A program made the position numbers and the translations under genes. This document shows positions 53,125 to 62,385 of a DNA stretch of 64,000 nt, piece after piece; position 1 is the stretch's first letter, and each line of letters begins with the position of its first letter. The stretch covers positions 173,860 through 237,859 of the forward strand of contig NZ_PVTY01000004.1 in assembly GCF_003003175.1 (NCBI RefSeq), read 5' to 3'. Source of the DNA: Nesterenkonia sandarakina. Its GTDB lineage: Bacteria > Actinomycetota > Actinomycetes > Actinomycetales > Micrococcaceae. The notes below the pieces were generated by a model. That model searched no databases. It was given only the letters and a program-made list of their open reading frames with translations, and was not told the origin of the DNA.

Positions 53125-53730
53125 ATGGCCAACCCACAGCTCACCCGGACGCGAATTCTGGACGCGGCCGAGGGACTCTTCTTCCACGACGGCATCGCAA
53201 GCACCGGCGTCGATCGCGCCGCCGCGGCCGCAGGGGTCTCGATCGTGACGCTCTACAAGCACTTCGGCTCCAAGGACAACCTGCTGCGCGAGATCCTCGC
53301 CCGCCGGCTCCAGGACTGGAGCACCCACTGGGAGTCAGCGATCGCCGCGGCAGAATCACCGCGCGAACGCGTGCTCGCCATCTTCGATGCGATCGAGACC
53401 TTCCGGGCATCGGCGGGGGAGACGCAGTGGTGCTGCTTCCTGGCCACTGCCTCGGAGCGCCCAGCGCCGACCCCGGGCAGCGAGGATCCGGTCTTTGACC
53501 TGATTCGTCAGGACACCGCGATGGTCACCAAGAGACTGACCTCGCTCGCGACAGACGCGGGCTGCCCGGACCCGGGGTCCGGGGCCGCGGCGCTCCTGCT
53601 GGTCTACAACGGGGTGCTGGCCAGCCTGCTGCGCGGGGCCCCCGCAGATCCGCTCCCCATGGCTCGGATGACCGCGGGTCTGGTCCTCGACACGTGGGCC
53701 GTCCCGCCCGTCGTCGTCCCCGGCAAGTAG
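53125..53730 (+). CDS. TetR-family regulator
   Basis: 201 residues. N-terminal TetR HTH: TRTRILDAAEGLFFHDGIASTGVDRAAAAAGVSIVTLYKHFGSKDNLL (in parts), typical of the family. The C-terminal ligand domain has TQWCCFLATASERP. It likely represses itself and the divergent MFS gene until a substrate binds. Confidence 0.9.
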   Translation: MANPQLTRTRILDAAEGLFFHDGIASTGVDRAAAAAGVSIVTLYKHFGSKDNLLREILARRLQDWSTHWESAIAAAESPRERVLAIFDAIETFRASAGETQWCCFLATASERPAPTPGSEDPVFDLIRQDTAMVTKRLTSLATDAGCPDPGSGAAALLLVYNGVLASLLRGAPADPLPMARMTAGLVLDTWAVPPVVVPGK

Positions 53731-53738
53731 CCCGAGCG

Positions 53739-53809
53739 AAAAAATCGTAGAGCTGCAGGTTGTCGTAGCGCTCAAGCCCTACGACAACGCAACAGCTCTA
53801 CGATGATCT
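53739..53809. repeat. 71-bp compound palindrome, copy 2
   Basis: Starts AAAAAATCGTAG and ends GATGATCT. Outer arms ATCGTAGAGCTG and CAGCTCTACGAT are exact complements; inner arms GTTGTCGTAG and CTACGACAAC are exact complements (so it can fold as a bulged long hairpin). It begins 8 bp after the TetR gene stop. About 79% identical to copy 1 at 50463-50533, in the same length. Confidence 0.85.
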
Positions 53810-53952
53810 GCCGAGCCGCGTCACTGCGCCACCCCGATGACCCGCGCGGAGCACGGGAATGGCCGCACCCTCGGTAGGGTTAAGGCTTGGGAAATCGTCT
53901 TCAACGGCCCCCGCCTCGGGGAGCCGGACGTCCACAACAGTCGGAGAACCTC

Positions 53953-54372
53953 ATGAACATTTCCACCCTCGCCCTGCGCACCGTCCCCGGAGCCTTCATC
54001 CTCAACGCCGGCATCGGCAAGCTCGGCCTCGACGCTGAGTCCGCCGCAGGCATGCAGGGCATGGCCGCCACCGGGGTGCCCGCCGTCAAGCAGCTCTCTC
54101 CCGAGCAGTTCGGCAAGGCCCTGGCCTGGGGTGAGATTGCCCTCGGCAGCGCACTGCTGACGCCGTTCGTGAGCAACCGCGTCGCCGGCCTTGCGCTGGG
54201 CGGCTTTGCGGCCGGCATGCTCAGCATGTACTTCCGCAACGACGGCATGACCGAGTCCGACGGTGTCCGCCCCACTCAGGACGGCACCCCGCTGGCCAAG
54301 GATGCCTGGCTCGCTGCCATCGCGATCGCACTGGTGAGCTCCGGCAAGAAGGCCAGCAACAAGAAGAAGTGA
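53953..54372 (+). CDS. DoxX-like small membrane protein
   Basis: 139 residues from the ATG at 53953 (GGAG 6 nt upstream). About three or four helices: STLALRTVPGAFILNAGIGKL, WGEIALGSALLTPFV and VAGLALGGFAAGMLSMYF; a final AWLAAIAIALVSS. DoxX-type proteins share this four-helix plan. Function in this organism is unknown. The C-terminus KKASNKKK is basic. Confidence 0.65.
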   Translation: MNISTLALRTVPGAFILNAGIGKLGLDAESAAGMQGMAATGVPAVKQLSPEQFGKALAWGEIALGSALLTPFVSNRVAGLALGGFAAGMLSMYFRNDGMTESDGVRPTQDGTPLAKDAWLAAIAIALVSSGKKASNKKK

Positions 54373-54477
54373 ACCGCCTGGATTCGGCTGCCGGCCGCTG
54401 ATTCGGGGGAACGGACCCGGTGGATCCGTTCCCGGCATCTGATCCGGCCACGCTGATCCCTGCAGAAAGCGACGTGT

Positions 54478-55329
54478 ATGACCCGCGAGAAGCTGCTCCT
54501 GCTCGATTTCGACGGCACGCTCTGCCTCGGTGACGCCCCGGTCCTCTTCTACGCCGACCGGGTGGACGCGCTGCTGGCGGAGCGGGGCCTGAGCGGGCAC
54601 TTCCCGGGCACCAGCGTCCACGAGATCGTCACCCGCGGCTTCGCGGAGAACACCCTGCTGGCCCCGCAGATCCAGTACGACGACGCCGGGGTGCCGCTCA
54701 CTGTGGGCAGCGAGGCCACCCACGATGACGCCAAGGCGCATCCGGTCTCCTGGCCGCTGCAGGACGGCTATCAGCTGGTCCAGCTGCTGGCCCGCCAGGC
54801 CGGACTCACCGACGCCGATTCCGGACGGTCCTTCCGGGCGGCGCGGCTGGACCTGCTGGCCCATGGGCTGGAGAACACCGACGTCCACGCGCCGTCCGGG
54901 GCCCAGGAGCTGCTCGCCGAGACCCGGCGCGGCGCCGTCGTCGTGCTGGTGACGAACTCACCGGCAGATGCATTCGCGCCCTGGCTGACGGCCCTGGGGC
55001 TGAGCGACGCCTTCGACCTGGTCATCAACGATGCTCGCAAACCCCTCGGCATGCCCGCGGCGCTGCAGCGCGCCCGGGCTGCCGGTGGGGACACGGCCGG
55101 CGGGCATGCTGCCGGTGGCGAGCCGGAGCCCCAGATCGCTCCGGACCAGGTGCTCTCCGCCGGGGACATCTGGGCCAATGATCTGGAACACGTGCACGCA
55201 CTGGGCGGCACCACCGTGCTGATCGACCGATTCGGCACCGGGCTGGGCACCCCCGATCATCGTGTGCAGGACTTCGACGCCGTCGCCCGGGTGGTCGACG
55301 CCTGGTCACGCAGCACCGCGACGGTCTGA
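54478..55329 (+). CDS. HAD-superfamily hydrolase
   Basis: 283 residues. Motif I LLLDFDGTLCLGDAP (nucleophile and acid Asp), motif II VLVTNSPADA, motif III Lys in NDARKPLGMP, and motif IV AGDIWANDLEHV. Motif and cap placement fit class I HAD phosphatases. A Gly/Ala/Pro-rich insert (GGDTAGGHAAGGEPEP) near residue 205 is variable. Substrate unknown. Confidence 0.83.
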   Translation: MTREKLLLLDFDGTLCLGDAPVLFYADRVDALLAERGLSGHFPGTSVHEIVTRGFAENTLLAPQIQYDDAGVPLTVGSEATHDDAKAHPVSWPLQDGYQLVQLLARQAGLTDADSGRSFRAARLDLLAHGLENTDVHAPSGAQELLAETRRGAVVVLVTNSPADAFAPWLTALGLSDAFDLVINDARKPLGMPAALQRARAAGGDTAGGHAAGGEPEPQIAPDQVLSAGDIWANDLEHVHALGGTTVLIDRFGTGLGTPDHRVQDFDAVARVVDAWSRSTATV

Positions 55330-55397
55330 CCAGAGATTCCGTCCCGCACGCCGAAGCTCTTCATCATGTAACCTGCGTCACACAGAGAACACCGCTG

Positions 55398-55434
55398 TGT
55401 TAACAGTGCGTGACAGGTTGACCAACTGACCTGT
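55398..55434. promoter_or_regulatory. paired dyads upstream of the phn operon
   Basis: TGTTAACA (55398-55405) is a perfect 8-bp palindrome. ACAGGT (55413-55418) and ACCTGT (55429-55434) are complements with a 10-nt spacer. Both lie about 170-210 bp upstream of the binding-protein gene. They are candidate sites for a PhoP- or GntR-type regulator; no match to an exact known box is claimed. Confidence 0.4.
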
Positions 55435-55606
55435 TCCAGGTGGAGGGTGCGGCAACGCGCCCCTAGAGTGCATTGTGGAATCGCACGAGGTCAGCGGCAT
55501 GACGCCGGCGGCCTCGCGCGTGACTCTCCGGAATTCGCAGCACCTTCGGTGCCGCGAAGCGCAGCACCGGGGTCGCCCTGGCACCTTGATGAAGAGGAAA
55601 TTCCAT

Positions 55607-56638
55607 ATGCGTAAGAAGACTCTGTCCACGTTCGCGCTGGCGAGCGTGTTGACTCTGACCATGGCCGGCTGTGTGGCCGAAGAGGGCGAGACCGGCGGCG
55701 ACGAGGAGGCCGAAGCCGGCGACTCCGAGACTGCTGTGATCAGCAGCGTCGACGAGATCGTCATTGCGCTCGTCCCCTCCAACGACGTCGACAACATCGT
55801 GGAGAGCGCTGAGCCGCTCGCGGATGCGCTCAGCGACGCACTCGACGGCTTCCCGGTCCGCGCGGAAGAGACCCAGGACTACCTGGGGGCCATCACCGCC
55901 ATGCAGACCGGCGACGCGCAGGTCGTGATGTCCGGACCCGTGGGCATGATCCAGGCCGAGGAGCAGGCCGACGCCGTGCCGATCACCCAGTCGATCCGCT
56001 ATGGCTCCGACGTCTACGTGACCCAGTGGTTCACCAACGACCCGGACACCTACTGCATGGATGAGCCCGTGGACGTCCCCGACGACGACGGCAACACCAT
56101 GCTCTTCTGCAACGGCACCGATGAGGCCGAGCCCGGAGCCGTCGGCGAAGAGGCCCTCGAGATGATCGAAGCGGGCACCACCGTCTCCTACGTGGACCAG
56201 GGCTCAGCCTCGGGCTACTACTACCCGGCCACCCAGCTCAACGATCTGCTCGGCTTCGCCCCGGGTGAGGGCGACATCGACGAGCAGTTCGCCGGAAGCC
56301 ACGACAACTCCGTGATCAACGTCTACAACGACAGCGCCACGATCGGCACCTCCTTCGACGACGCTCGCGAGAACGTCGTCGCCGAGAACCCCGATGTGGG
56401 TGAAGAGGTCGTGGTCTTCGCCTGGGCCGGCCCGATCCCGAACGACGGCATCGTGGTCTCCTCCGAGTTCACCGAGGAGGAACAGGCCACCCTGACCGAA
56501 GCCTGGCTCGCCGTGGCCGAGGACGAGGACGGCCTCGCCGCACTCGATGAGGTCTACGAGATCGAAGGAATGGTCGAAGCCGATCAGGACGCGCTGGACG
56601 GCGCTCGCCAGGTCTACAACGACTTCGGCGATGAGTGA
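55607..56638 (+). CDS. phnD: phosphonate/phosphate-type ABC substrate-binding lipoprotein
   Basis: 343 residues from the ATG at 55607 (GAGGAAA upstream). Signal peptide with lipobox TMAGC (Cys22), then an acidic Glu/Asp-rich linker. PhnD-type core: IVIALVPSNDVDNIVESAEPLADAL, QDYLGAITAMQTGDAQVVMSGP, and VDQGSASGYYYPATQL. The mature protein is highly acidic. It binds a phosphonate, phosphite or phosphate outside the membrane for the PhnC/PhnE transporter encoded downstream. Confidence 0.9.
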   Translation: MRKKTLSTFALASVLTLTMAGCVAEEGETGGDEEAEAGDSETAVISSVDEIVIALVPSNDVDNIVESAEPLADALSDALDGFPVRAEETQDYLGAITAMQTGDAQVVMSGPVGMIQAEEQADAVPITQSIRYGSDVYVTQWFTNDPDTYCMDEPVDVPDDDGNTMLFCNGTDEAEPGAVGEEALEMIEAGTTVSYVDQGSASGYYYPATQLNDLLGFAPGEGDIDEQFAGSHDNSVINVYNDSATIGTSFDDARENVVAENPDVGEEVVVFAWAGPIPNDGIVVSSEFTEEEQATLTEAWLAVAEDEDGLAALDEVYEIEGMVEADQDALDGARQVYNDFGDE

Positions 56639-56752
56639 CCTCTAGCACCCCCTCAGAGAGGAAGCAGTCCTCCAGCAGTCGGTGACCCGGGTGCGCAGCT
56701 CGTACGCTTGAGGCGTGAGCTGCGCACCCGGACCCGGCTAGGACACCAGATC

Positions 56753-57562
56753 ATGATCACTTTCGAGAACATCGACGTCGTCTACCCCAATGGATTCAAG
56801 GGGCTGAGCAACGTCAATCTGCAGATCAACAAGGGCGAGTTCGTGGCCATCGTGGGGCTCTCAGGCGCCGGCAAGTCCACCCTGATCCGCACGATCAACG
56901 GACTGGTCCCCTTCACCTCGGGCACCCTGACCGTCGGCGACGACGTCGTGGACCCGCGCAGCAAGGCCAAGCTGCGCCGGCTGCGCTCCCGGGTGGGGAT
57001 GATCTTCCAGTCCTTCAACCTGGTCACCCGGATCTCGGTGCTGAACAACGTCCTGGTCGGGCGCTCCGCAGAGACCCCCACCTGGCGGTCGCTGCTCGGC
57101 TGGTACCGCGCCGAGGACAAGGAGCTCGCATTCCAGTCCCTGGAACGCGTCGGCATCGTGGACAAGGCCTATATGCGGGCCTCCTCGCTCTCCGGCGGCC
57201 AGCAGCAGCGTGTGGCCATCGCCCGGGTGCTCGCCCAGGACCCCGAGGTGATCCTCGCCGACGAGCCGGTCGCCTCCCTGGACCCGCCGACCGCACACAA
57301 GGTGATGCGTGACCTGCGCCGGATCCAGCAGGAGCTGGGGATCACCACCATCGTGAACATGCACCACCTCGACCTCGCCCGCAGCTACGCCGATCGCATC
57401 ATCGGGATGCGCGCCGGTGAGGTGGTATTCGACGGTCCCGTGGAAGAGGCGACCGACGCGATCATCGAAGAGGTCTATCAGCGCTCGCTGACCGCCGAGG
57501 ACATCGTGGCGTCAGACTCTGCCACCCAGGGCACCGTCACCTCTGCAGCGGCCCAGGACTGA
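56753..57562 (+). CDS. phnC: phosphonate-type ABC transporter ATP-binding protein
   Basis: 269 residues from the ATG at 56753. Walker [11 protein letters not shown]-loop MIFQSFNLV, signature LSGGQQQR, Walker [13 protein letters not shown] and H-loop [15 protein letters not shown]. The double His in NMHH and [19 protein letters not shown] are characteristic of PhnC. It powers the importer formed with the two PhnE-like permeases. Confidence 0.93.
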   Translation: MITFENIDVVYPNGFKGLSNVNLQINKGEFVAIVGLSGAGKSTLIRTINGLVPFTSGTLTVGDDVVDPRSKAKLRRLRSRVGMIFQSFNLVTRISVLNNVLVGRSAETPTWRSLLGWYRAEDKELAFQSLERVGIVDKAYMRASSLSGGQQQRVAIARVLAQDPEVILADEPVASLDPPTAHKVMRDLRRIQQELGITTIVNMHHLDLARSYADRIIGMRAGEVVFDGPVEEATDAIIEEVYQRSLTAEDIVASDSATQGTVTSAAAQD

Positions 57563-57565
57563 CGC

Positions 57566-58627
57566 GTGGCCATCACCTCCGGCACCTCCAGTCACAGCAC
57601 CGCCAGTCACAGTCCCGCCACGCACGGGGCCAGCACGCTCGGTGCGACCCCGCGCCCCGAGGCGCCGAAGCCCAGCGGGCTGGTCTACCTCGGGCTGGGC
57701 GGGCTCGCCGTCGTCGCGTTCATCATCTTCTGGATCACCGGGGTCTCCGGCAACATCCTGCTGATCCCGCTGGGCTTCGTGACGCTGTGGGCCCCGCTGT
57801 ACCCGGTGATCGGGCTGGCCGTGATGCTGCTGACGCTGCTGGTCTGCTTCCGCGCGCGGACCAACACCATGGGAGCCTTCGGCGCCCTGGCCTTCATCAT
57901 CATGAGCTACTGGGCCGGCTCCACGGTGAACTTCACGCTGCTGGAGATCCCCGAACGCTGGTCCAACGTCGAGCCTCGGCTCATGGCGTTCCTGGATCCG
58001 AACTGGAGCTACATCTGGACGGTGCGGGACCAGTGGCTGATCACCCTCTCGATGGCAGTGGTCGCCACATTGATCGGCTGCGCCATCGGCCTGGTGCTGG
58101 CGATGTTCGCGTCCCCGGTCTCCAGCCCGAACAAGGGCGTCTCGCAGGCGATCAAGGCGGTGAACTCGGTCATCCGCTCGATCCCGGATGTCGGCTGGGC
58201 GCTGCTGTTCGTCGCGTTCATCGGCGGCACCGCCCACGGGCTCGGCCCGATGGCCGGTGTGCTGGCGCTGCTGATGTTCAACATCGGCATCGTGGCCAAG
58301 CTGCTCAGCGAGACCATCGACTCGGTGAACCCCGGCCCGGTGGAGGCCGCCGATGCCGCCGGGGCGAACCTGACCCAGCGCAACCGGCTCGCGATCCTTC
58401 CCCAGGTGCTGCCGGGCTTCGTCTCCTACGGGCTCTACGTCTTTGAGCTGAACATCCGCGCCTCGGCCGCGCTGGGCATCGTGGGAGTGGGCGGCATCGG
58501 CTCGGCCATGATGCTGCAGCTGAACCGCTTCGCCTTCGAGAACGTCGCCGCCATCCTGATCGCGCTGATCATTGTGGTGCTGCTGGTCGACATGTTCTCC
58601 ATGTACATCCGGAGGAAGCTGCTGTGA
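57566..58627 (+). CDS. phnE: phosphonate-type ABC transporter permease
   Basis: 353 residues from a GTG at 57566, 3 nt after the phnC stop. About six helices; the EAA loop is EAADAAGANLTQRNRLAILPQVLP. Tail of 30 residues Ser/Thr/His-rich at the N-terminus. It forms one half of the membrane pore, the other being the next gene. Confidence 0.9.
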   Translation: MAITSGTSSHSTASHSPATHGASTLGATPRPEAPKPSGLVYLGLGGLAVVAFIIFWITGVSGNILLIPLGFVTLWAPLYPVIGLAVMLLTLLVCFRARTNTMGAFGALAFIIMSYWAGSTVNFTLLEIPERWSNVEPRLMAFLDPNWSYIWTVRDQWLITLSMAVVATLIGCAIGLVLAMFASPVSSPNKGVSQAIKAVNSVIRSIPDVGWALLFVAFIGGTAHGLGPMAGVLALLMFNIGIVAKLLSETIDSVNPGPVEAADAAGANLTQRNRLAILPQVLPGFVSYGLYVFELNIRASAALGIVGVGGIGSAMMLQLNRFAFENVAAILIALIIVVLLVDMFSMYIRRKLL

Positions 58628-59649
58628 GCAATCGAGGAACCAACGCCGGTCCGGGCAGCGCCTCGCGCACTGAGCCGCGCTTCGCCCCGGACGCGCTGGA
58701 CCGGCGCCCCGTGAAGCCCTCCAAGCTCGGCTACAACGTTGGCATGCTGGTCGTCGGGATCATCTTCATCGCCGCGATCTACGGGACCGGCATGGACGTC
58801 CGCGCGCTGGTGGACCTGCCGGCGAGCATCATCCAATACGGCCAGCTCATGGCCCAGGGCGTCTTCCAGGTCCCCGACGAGACCGTGGCCGGCTACTGGA
58901 CCCAGTCCTTCGCCGCGATGTTCGAGTCCGTGGCGATCGCCTGGGTCGGCACGATGGTCGGCGCGCTGTTCTCACTGCCGCTGGGATTCATGGCCGCGCG
59001 GAACATGTCCCCGCTGCCGGTCTACGTCGTGGTCCGCTTCATCCTCTCGGTGATCCGCGCGGTGCCCGAGATCATCTTCGCCATCGCGATCATGCTCCCG
59101 CTCTTCGGCTTCGGCTCTGGCGGCGGCGGAGCACTGGCCGGTGCGATGGCGCTGGGCATCAGCTCCATCGGCACCCTCTCGAAGCTCATCTCCGAGGCGA
59201 TCGAAGCGGTCGACGGCGGTCCGCTGGAGTCCTCCCGGGCCTCGGGGAGCAACCACCTGCAGCTGATCCGCTGGGCGGTGCTGCCCCAGGTGATGCCCGA
59301 GGTCATCGCGATCTGGCTCTACCGCTTCGAGGTCAACATCCGCGCCTCGGCGATCCTCGGCGTGCTGGGGGCCGGCGGCATCGGTTCGCTGCTCTCCACG
59401 GTCTTCGGCGCCCGCGACTGGGACCGGATCGGCATCGTGCTGGTCGTGATCATCGTGGTCACCATGCTGGTGGATCAGATCTCCGCGTTCATCCGGCACC
59501 GGGTGATCCACGGTGCGGGCGTCCGCAGCGGCGGGGGAGAGCCCCACGACGACGACGGCGCACCCGGTCCCGGCGCAGGCCCCGAGGCCGGCACAACGGT
59601 GGAGGACGACCCGGCCCCGAAGTCCGCCCGAGCCGCCGCCGGTCTCTGA
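58624..59649 (+). CDS. phnE: phosphonate-type ABC transporter permease, second subunit
   Basis: 341 residues from a GTG at 58624, overlapping the preceding stop by 4 nt. Helices as in the first permease; the EAA loop is ESSRASGSNHLQLIRWAVLPQ. The Gly/Pro/Asp-rich cytoplasmic tail (about 45 residues) is variable. Two separate PhnE proteins are common in such operons. No C-P lyase genes are present here. Confidence 0.9.
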   Translation: MSNRGTNAGPGSASRTEPRFAPDALDRRPVKPSKLGYNVGMLVVGIIFIAAIYGTGMDVRALVDLPASIIQYGQLMAQGVFQVPDETVAGYWTQSFAAMFESVAIAWVGTMVGALFSLPLGFMAARNMSPLPVYVVVRFILSVIRAVPEIIFAIAIMLPLFGFGSGGGGALAGAMALGISSIGTLSKLISEAIEAVDGGPLESSRASGSNHLQLIRWAVLPQVMPEVIAIWLYRFEVNIRASAILGVLGAGGIGSLLSTVFGARDWDRIGIVLVVIIVVTMLVDQISAFIRHRVIHGAGVRSGGGEPHDDDGAPGPGAGPEAGTTVEDDPAPKSARAAAGL

Positions 59650-59742
59650 CCGAGGTCCTCCGCGGTGAACCCGCGGTGAGGCCCATAGGAAGGGGCGCGG
59701 ACTGCGAATTTCGTGGAGGAATCTTGGCAGTAGGATGTGGCC

Positions 59743-60165
59743 ATGAGCATCGTTGGTCAAAATTTGATGGAGCCGGAGCCCACGTTGCTTCCGGCCGAGC
59801 CTGAAGTCTCCGAATCGCTGGCCACCGGCGAGGAGCCCGTGGATCTCGCGGCGAAGCACCCGGAGTCCTCACTGGTCTGGGCGCTGCTCGCCGAGGACGC
59901 GCTGGACCAGGGTTACACCGTGGAGGGCTATGCCTACGCCCGCGCCGGCTACCACCGCGGCCTCGACGTGCTGCGCCGCTCCGGCTGGCGCGGTGCCGGT
60001 CCCGTCCCGTGGAGCCATGAGCCCAACCGCGGCTTCCTGCGTGCCCTGGGCGCGCTGGGCCAGGCTGCGGCCGCCATCGGCGAGACCGCCGAGGTCGAGC
60101 GGATCACCACGCTGCTGCGTGACTGCGACCCCTCAGCTCCCGAGGCGATCAGCCGGCTGCGCTGA
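59743..60165 (+). CDS. DUF3151 protein
   Basis: 140 residues from the ATG at 59743 (a GTG 6 nt earlier is possible). Family signatures: NLMEPEPTLLP, AKHPESSLVWALLAEDAL, GYAYARAGYHRGLDVLRRSGWRGAG and PWSHEPNRGFLRALGALGQAAAAIGE. Actinobacteria-specific and commonly near purA; function unknown. Confidence 0.9.
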   Translation: MSIVGQNLMEPEPTLLPAEPEVSESLATGEEPVDLAAKHPESSLVWALLAEDALDQGYTVEGYAYARAGYHRGLDVLRRSGWRGAGPVPWSHEPNRGFLRALGALGQAAAAIGETAEVERITTLLRDCDPSAPEAISRLR

Positions 60166-60201
60166 CCCTTCAGGTAATCACGCGGAAGGGTTGTTCGAAC
60201 G

Positions 60202-60852
60202 ATGGCTAAGCTGTACTTCCGTTACGGTGCGATGAATTCAGGCAAGTCCACCGGACTGTTGCAGGCGGCGTTCAACTACGAGGAGCGCGGGCAACGGGTT
60301 CTGCTCACCAAGCCGCAGGTCGACACCAAGGGTGAGGATGAGATCGTCTCCCGCCTGGGAGTGACCCGCAACGTCGACTTCCTCATCCCGCCGCAGGCTC
60401 CGCTGCGCGAACTGGTGGCACAGCATGCGGCCGGCACCACCCCGGGGACGCTGCTCGATGACATGGAAGCAGAATCGGGCGCACTGAACCGGCAGATCAA
60501 GCCGGTGGCCTGCCTGTTGGTCGATGAGGCCCAGTTCCTCACTCCGGCCCAGGTGGAGGATCTGCTGCGCATCGCCGTGCTCGACGACGTCCCCGTCCTG
60601 GCCTATGGCATCCGCACGGACTTCCGCACGATGGCCTTCCCCGGCTCGGCCCGGCTGATGGACCTCGCCCATGCCCTGGAGGAGCTCAAGACCATCTGTC
60701 GGTGTGGGCGCAAGGCGGTGTTCAACACTCGACGCGCCGGTGAGGCCATCATCTTCGACGGCGATCAGGTAGCGATCGACGGCACCGACATCTGGTACGA
60801 ATCCCTCTGCGCGGCCTGTTACCTGGAGGCCTCGGGCGGGCGTCTGGGCTGA
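60202..60852 (+). CDS. tdk: thymidine kinase
   Basis: 216 residues. P-loop YGAMNSGKST, the Asp/Glu motif LLVDEAQFL (catalytic Glu), ADRMAF-like FRTMAFPGSARLM, and the zinc-binding Cys in ICRCGRKA and CAACYLEA. It phosphorylates thymidine with ATP for nucleotide salvage. It is 37 bp downstream of the DUF3151 gene in the same direction. Confidence 0.95.
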   Translation: MAKLYFRYGAMNSGKSTGLLQAAFNYEERGQRVLLTKPQVDTKGEDEIVSRLGVTRNVDFLIPPQAPLRELVAQHAAGTTPGTLLDDMEAESGALNRQIKPVACLLVDEAQFLTPAQVEDLLRIAVLDDVPVLAYGIRTDFRTMAFPGSARLMDLAHALEELKTICRCGRKAVFNTRRAGEAIIFDGDQVAIDGTDIWYESLCAACYLEASGGRLG

Positions 60853-60959
60853 GTCGTGTCAGGTCCAAACCCCGCGTCGACCGACGTTGGTAGGATCTAC
60901 AGGGACGCCTTTGCTGTTGCGGGTGCTCCCAGACCAGCTCAGCTCGGGAAAGGACTGCC

Positions 60960-62249
60960 ATGCCAGCCATTGTGATCGTCGGAGCCCAGTGGGGCGACGA
61001 AGGTAAGGGCAAGGCCACGGACCTGCTCGGTTCACGGGTCGACTACGTGGTGAAGCCCAATGGCGGCAACAACGCAGGCCATACCGTCGTCGTCGGCGGT
61101 GAGAAGTTCGAGCTCAAGCTCCTTCCCGCGGGAATCCTGTCCCCGAACGCCGTGCCGGTGATCGGCAACGGCGTCGTCGTGAACCTGGAGGCGCTCTTCC
61201 ACGAGATCGACGGCCTCGAGGCGCGCGGAGCGGACACCTCCAAGCTGAAGATCTCAGCGAACGCGCACCTGGTCGCGCCCTACCACCAGACCATGGACAA
61301 GGTCACCGAGCGATTCCTCGGCAAGCGCGCCATCGGCACCACCGGCCGCGGCATCGGCCCCACCTACATGGACAAGGTCGCCCGGCTCGGCATCCGAGTG
61401 CAGGACATCTTCGACGAGTCGATCCTCCGGCAGAAGATCGAGGGCGCGCTGCGCCAGAAGAACGAGCTCCTGGTGAAGCTCTACAACCGCCGGGCCATCG
61501 CGGTCGATGAGATCGCCGAGTACTTCCTGGACTTCGCCGAGCGGCTCCGGCCCATGGTCGTGGACACCACCATCCTGCTCAACGACGCGCTGGACCGCGG
61601 CGAGGTCGTGCTGATGGAGGGCGGCCAGGCGACCTACCTCGACGTCGACCACGGCACCTACCCGTTCGTGACCTCGTCGAACCCGACGGCGGGCGGCGCC
61701 TCCGTCGGCTCCGGCATCGGGCCGACGCGGATCAAGCGCTCCATCGGCATCGTGAAGGCCTACACCACCCGTGTGGGTGCCGGTCCGTTCCCGACCGAGC
61801 TCTTCGACGAGTGGGGCGACTACCTGCAGAAGACCGGCGGCGAGTTCGGCGTCAACACCGGACGTCCGCGGCGCTGCGGCTGGTACGACGCCGTGATGGC
61901 GCGCTATGCCTCCCGGATCAACGGCTTCACCGACTTCTTCCTGACCAAGCTCGACGTGCTCACCGGCATCGACGAGATTCCGGTCTGCGTCGCCTATGAG
62001 GTCGACGGCGTCCGTCACGATGAGATGCCGATGACCCAGACGGAGTTCCACCACGCGAAGCCGGTCTTCGAGAACTACCCCGGCTGGACCGAGGACATCT
62101 CGGGTGCCCGGACGCTGGATGACCTCCCGGAGAACGCGCGTAACTACGTGCTGGCGCTGGAGAAGCTCAGCGGCTGCCGGATCTCGGGTGTGGGCGTCGG
62201 CCCCGGCCGCGACCAGGTGATCGCGATCCACGACCTGATCGAAGACTGA
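60960..62249 (+). CDS. purA: adenylosuccinate synthetase
   Basis: 429 residues, normal length. GTP loop [11 protein letters not shown] near the N-terminus, [47 protein letters not shown] and [12 protein letters not shown]. It makes adenylosuccinate from IMP, aspartate and GTP. It stands 107 bp after tdk and ends in a terminator. Confidence 0.97.
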   Translation: MPAIVIVGAQWGDEGKGKATDLLGSRVDYVVKPNGGNNAGHTVVVGGEKFELKLLPAGILSPNAVPVIGNGVVVNLEALFHEIDGLEARGADTSKLKISANAHLVAPYHQTMDKVTERFLGKRAIGTTGRGIGPTYMDKVARLGIRVQDIFDESILRQKIEGALRQKNELLVKLYNRRAIAVDEIAEYFLDFAERLRPMVVDTTILLNDALDRGEVVLMEGGQATYLDVDHGTYPFVTSSNPTAGGASVGSGIGPTRIKRSIGIVKAYTTRVGAGPFPTELFDEWGDYLQKTGGEFGVNTGRPRRCGWYDAVMARYASRINGFTDFFLTKLDVLTGIDEIPVCVAYEVDGVRHDEMPMTQTEFHHAKPVFENYPGWTEDISGARTLDDLPENARNYVLALEKLSGCRISGVGVGPGRDQVIAIHDLIED

Positions 62250-62273
62250 GGCTAGGCGCAGCACGCCTTTCTG

Positions 62274-62319
62274 AGGCGTCGGTCTGACGGAATTAATTCC
62301 GTTCGGCCGACGCCTTTTT
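62274..62319 (+). terminator. rho-independent terminator after purA
   Basis: Stem AGGCGTCGG/CCGACGCCT enclosing a second palindrome ACGGAATTAATTCCGT, followed by five T. It lies 25 bp after the purA stop. Confidence 0.85.
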
Positions 62320-62385
62320 CGTGTCGCGACGGACCCCGAGGGTGAACGGGGGATTCTCAACTCGGTTAGAAGTCGTTGTATAACC

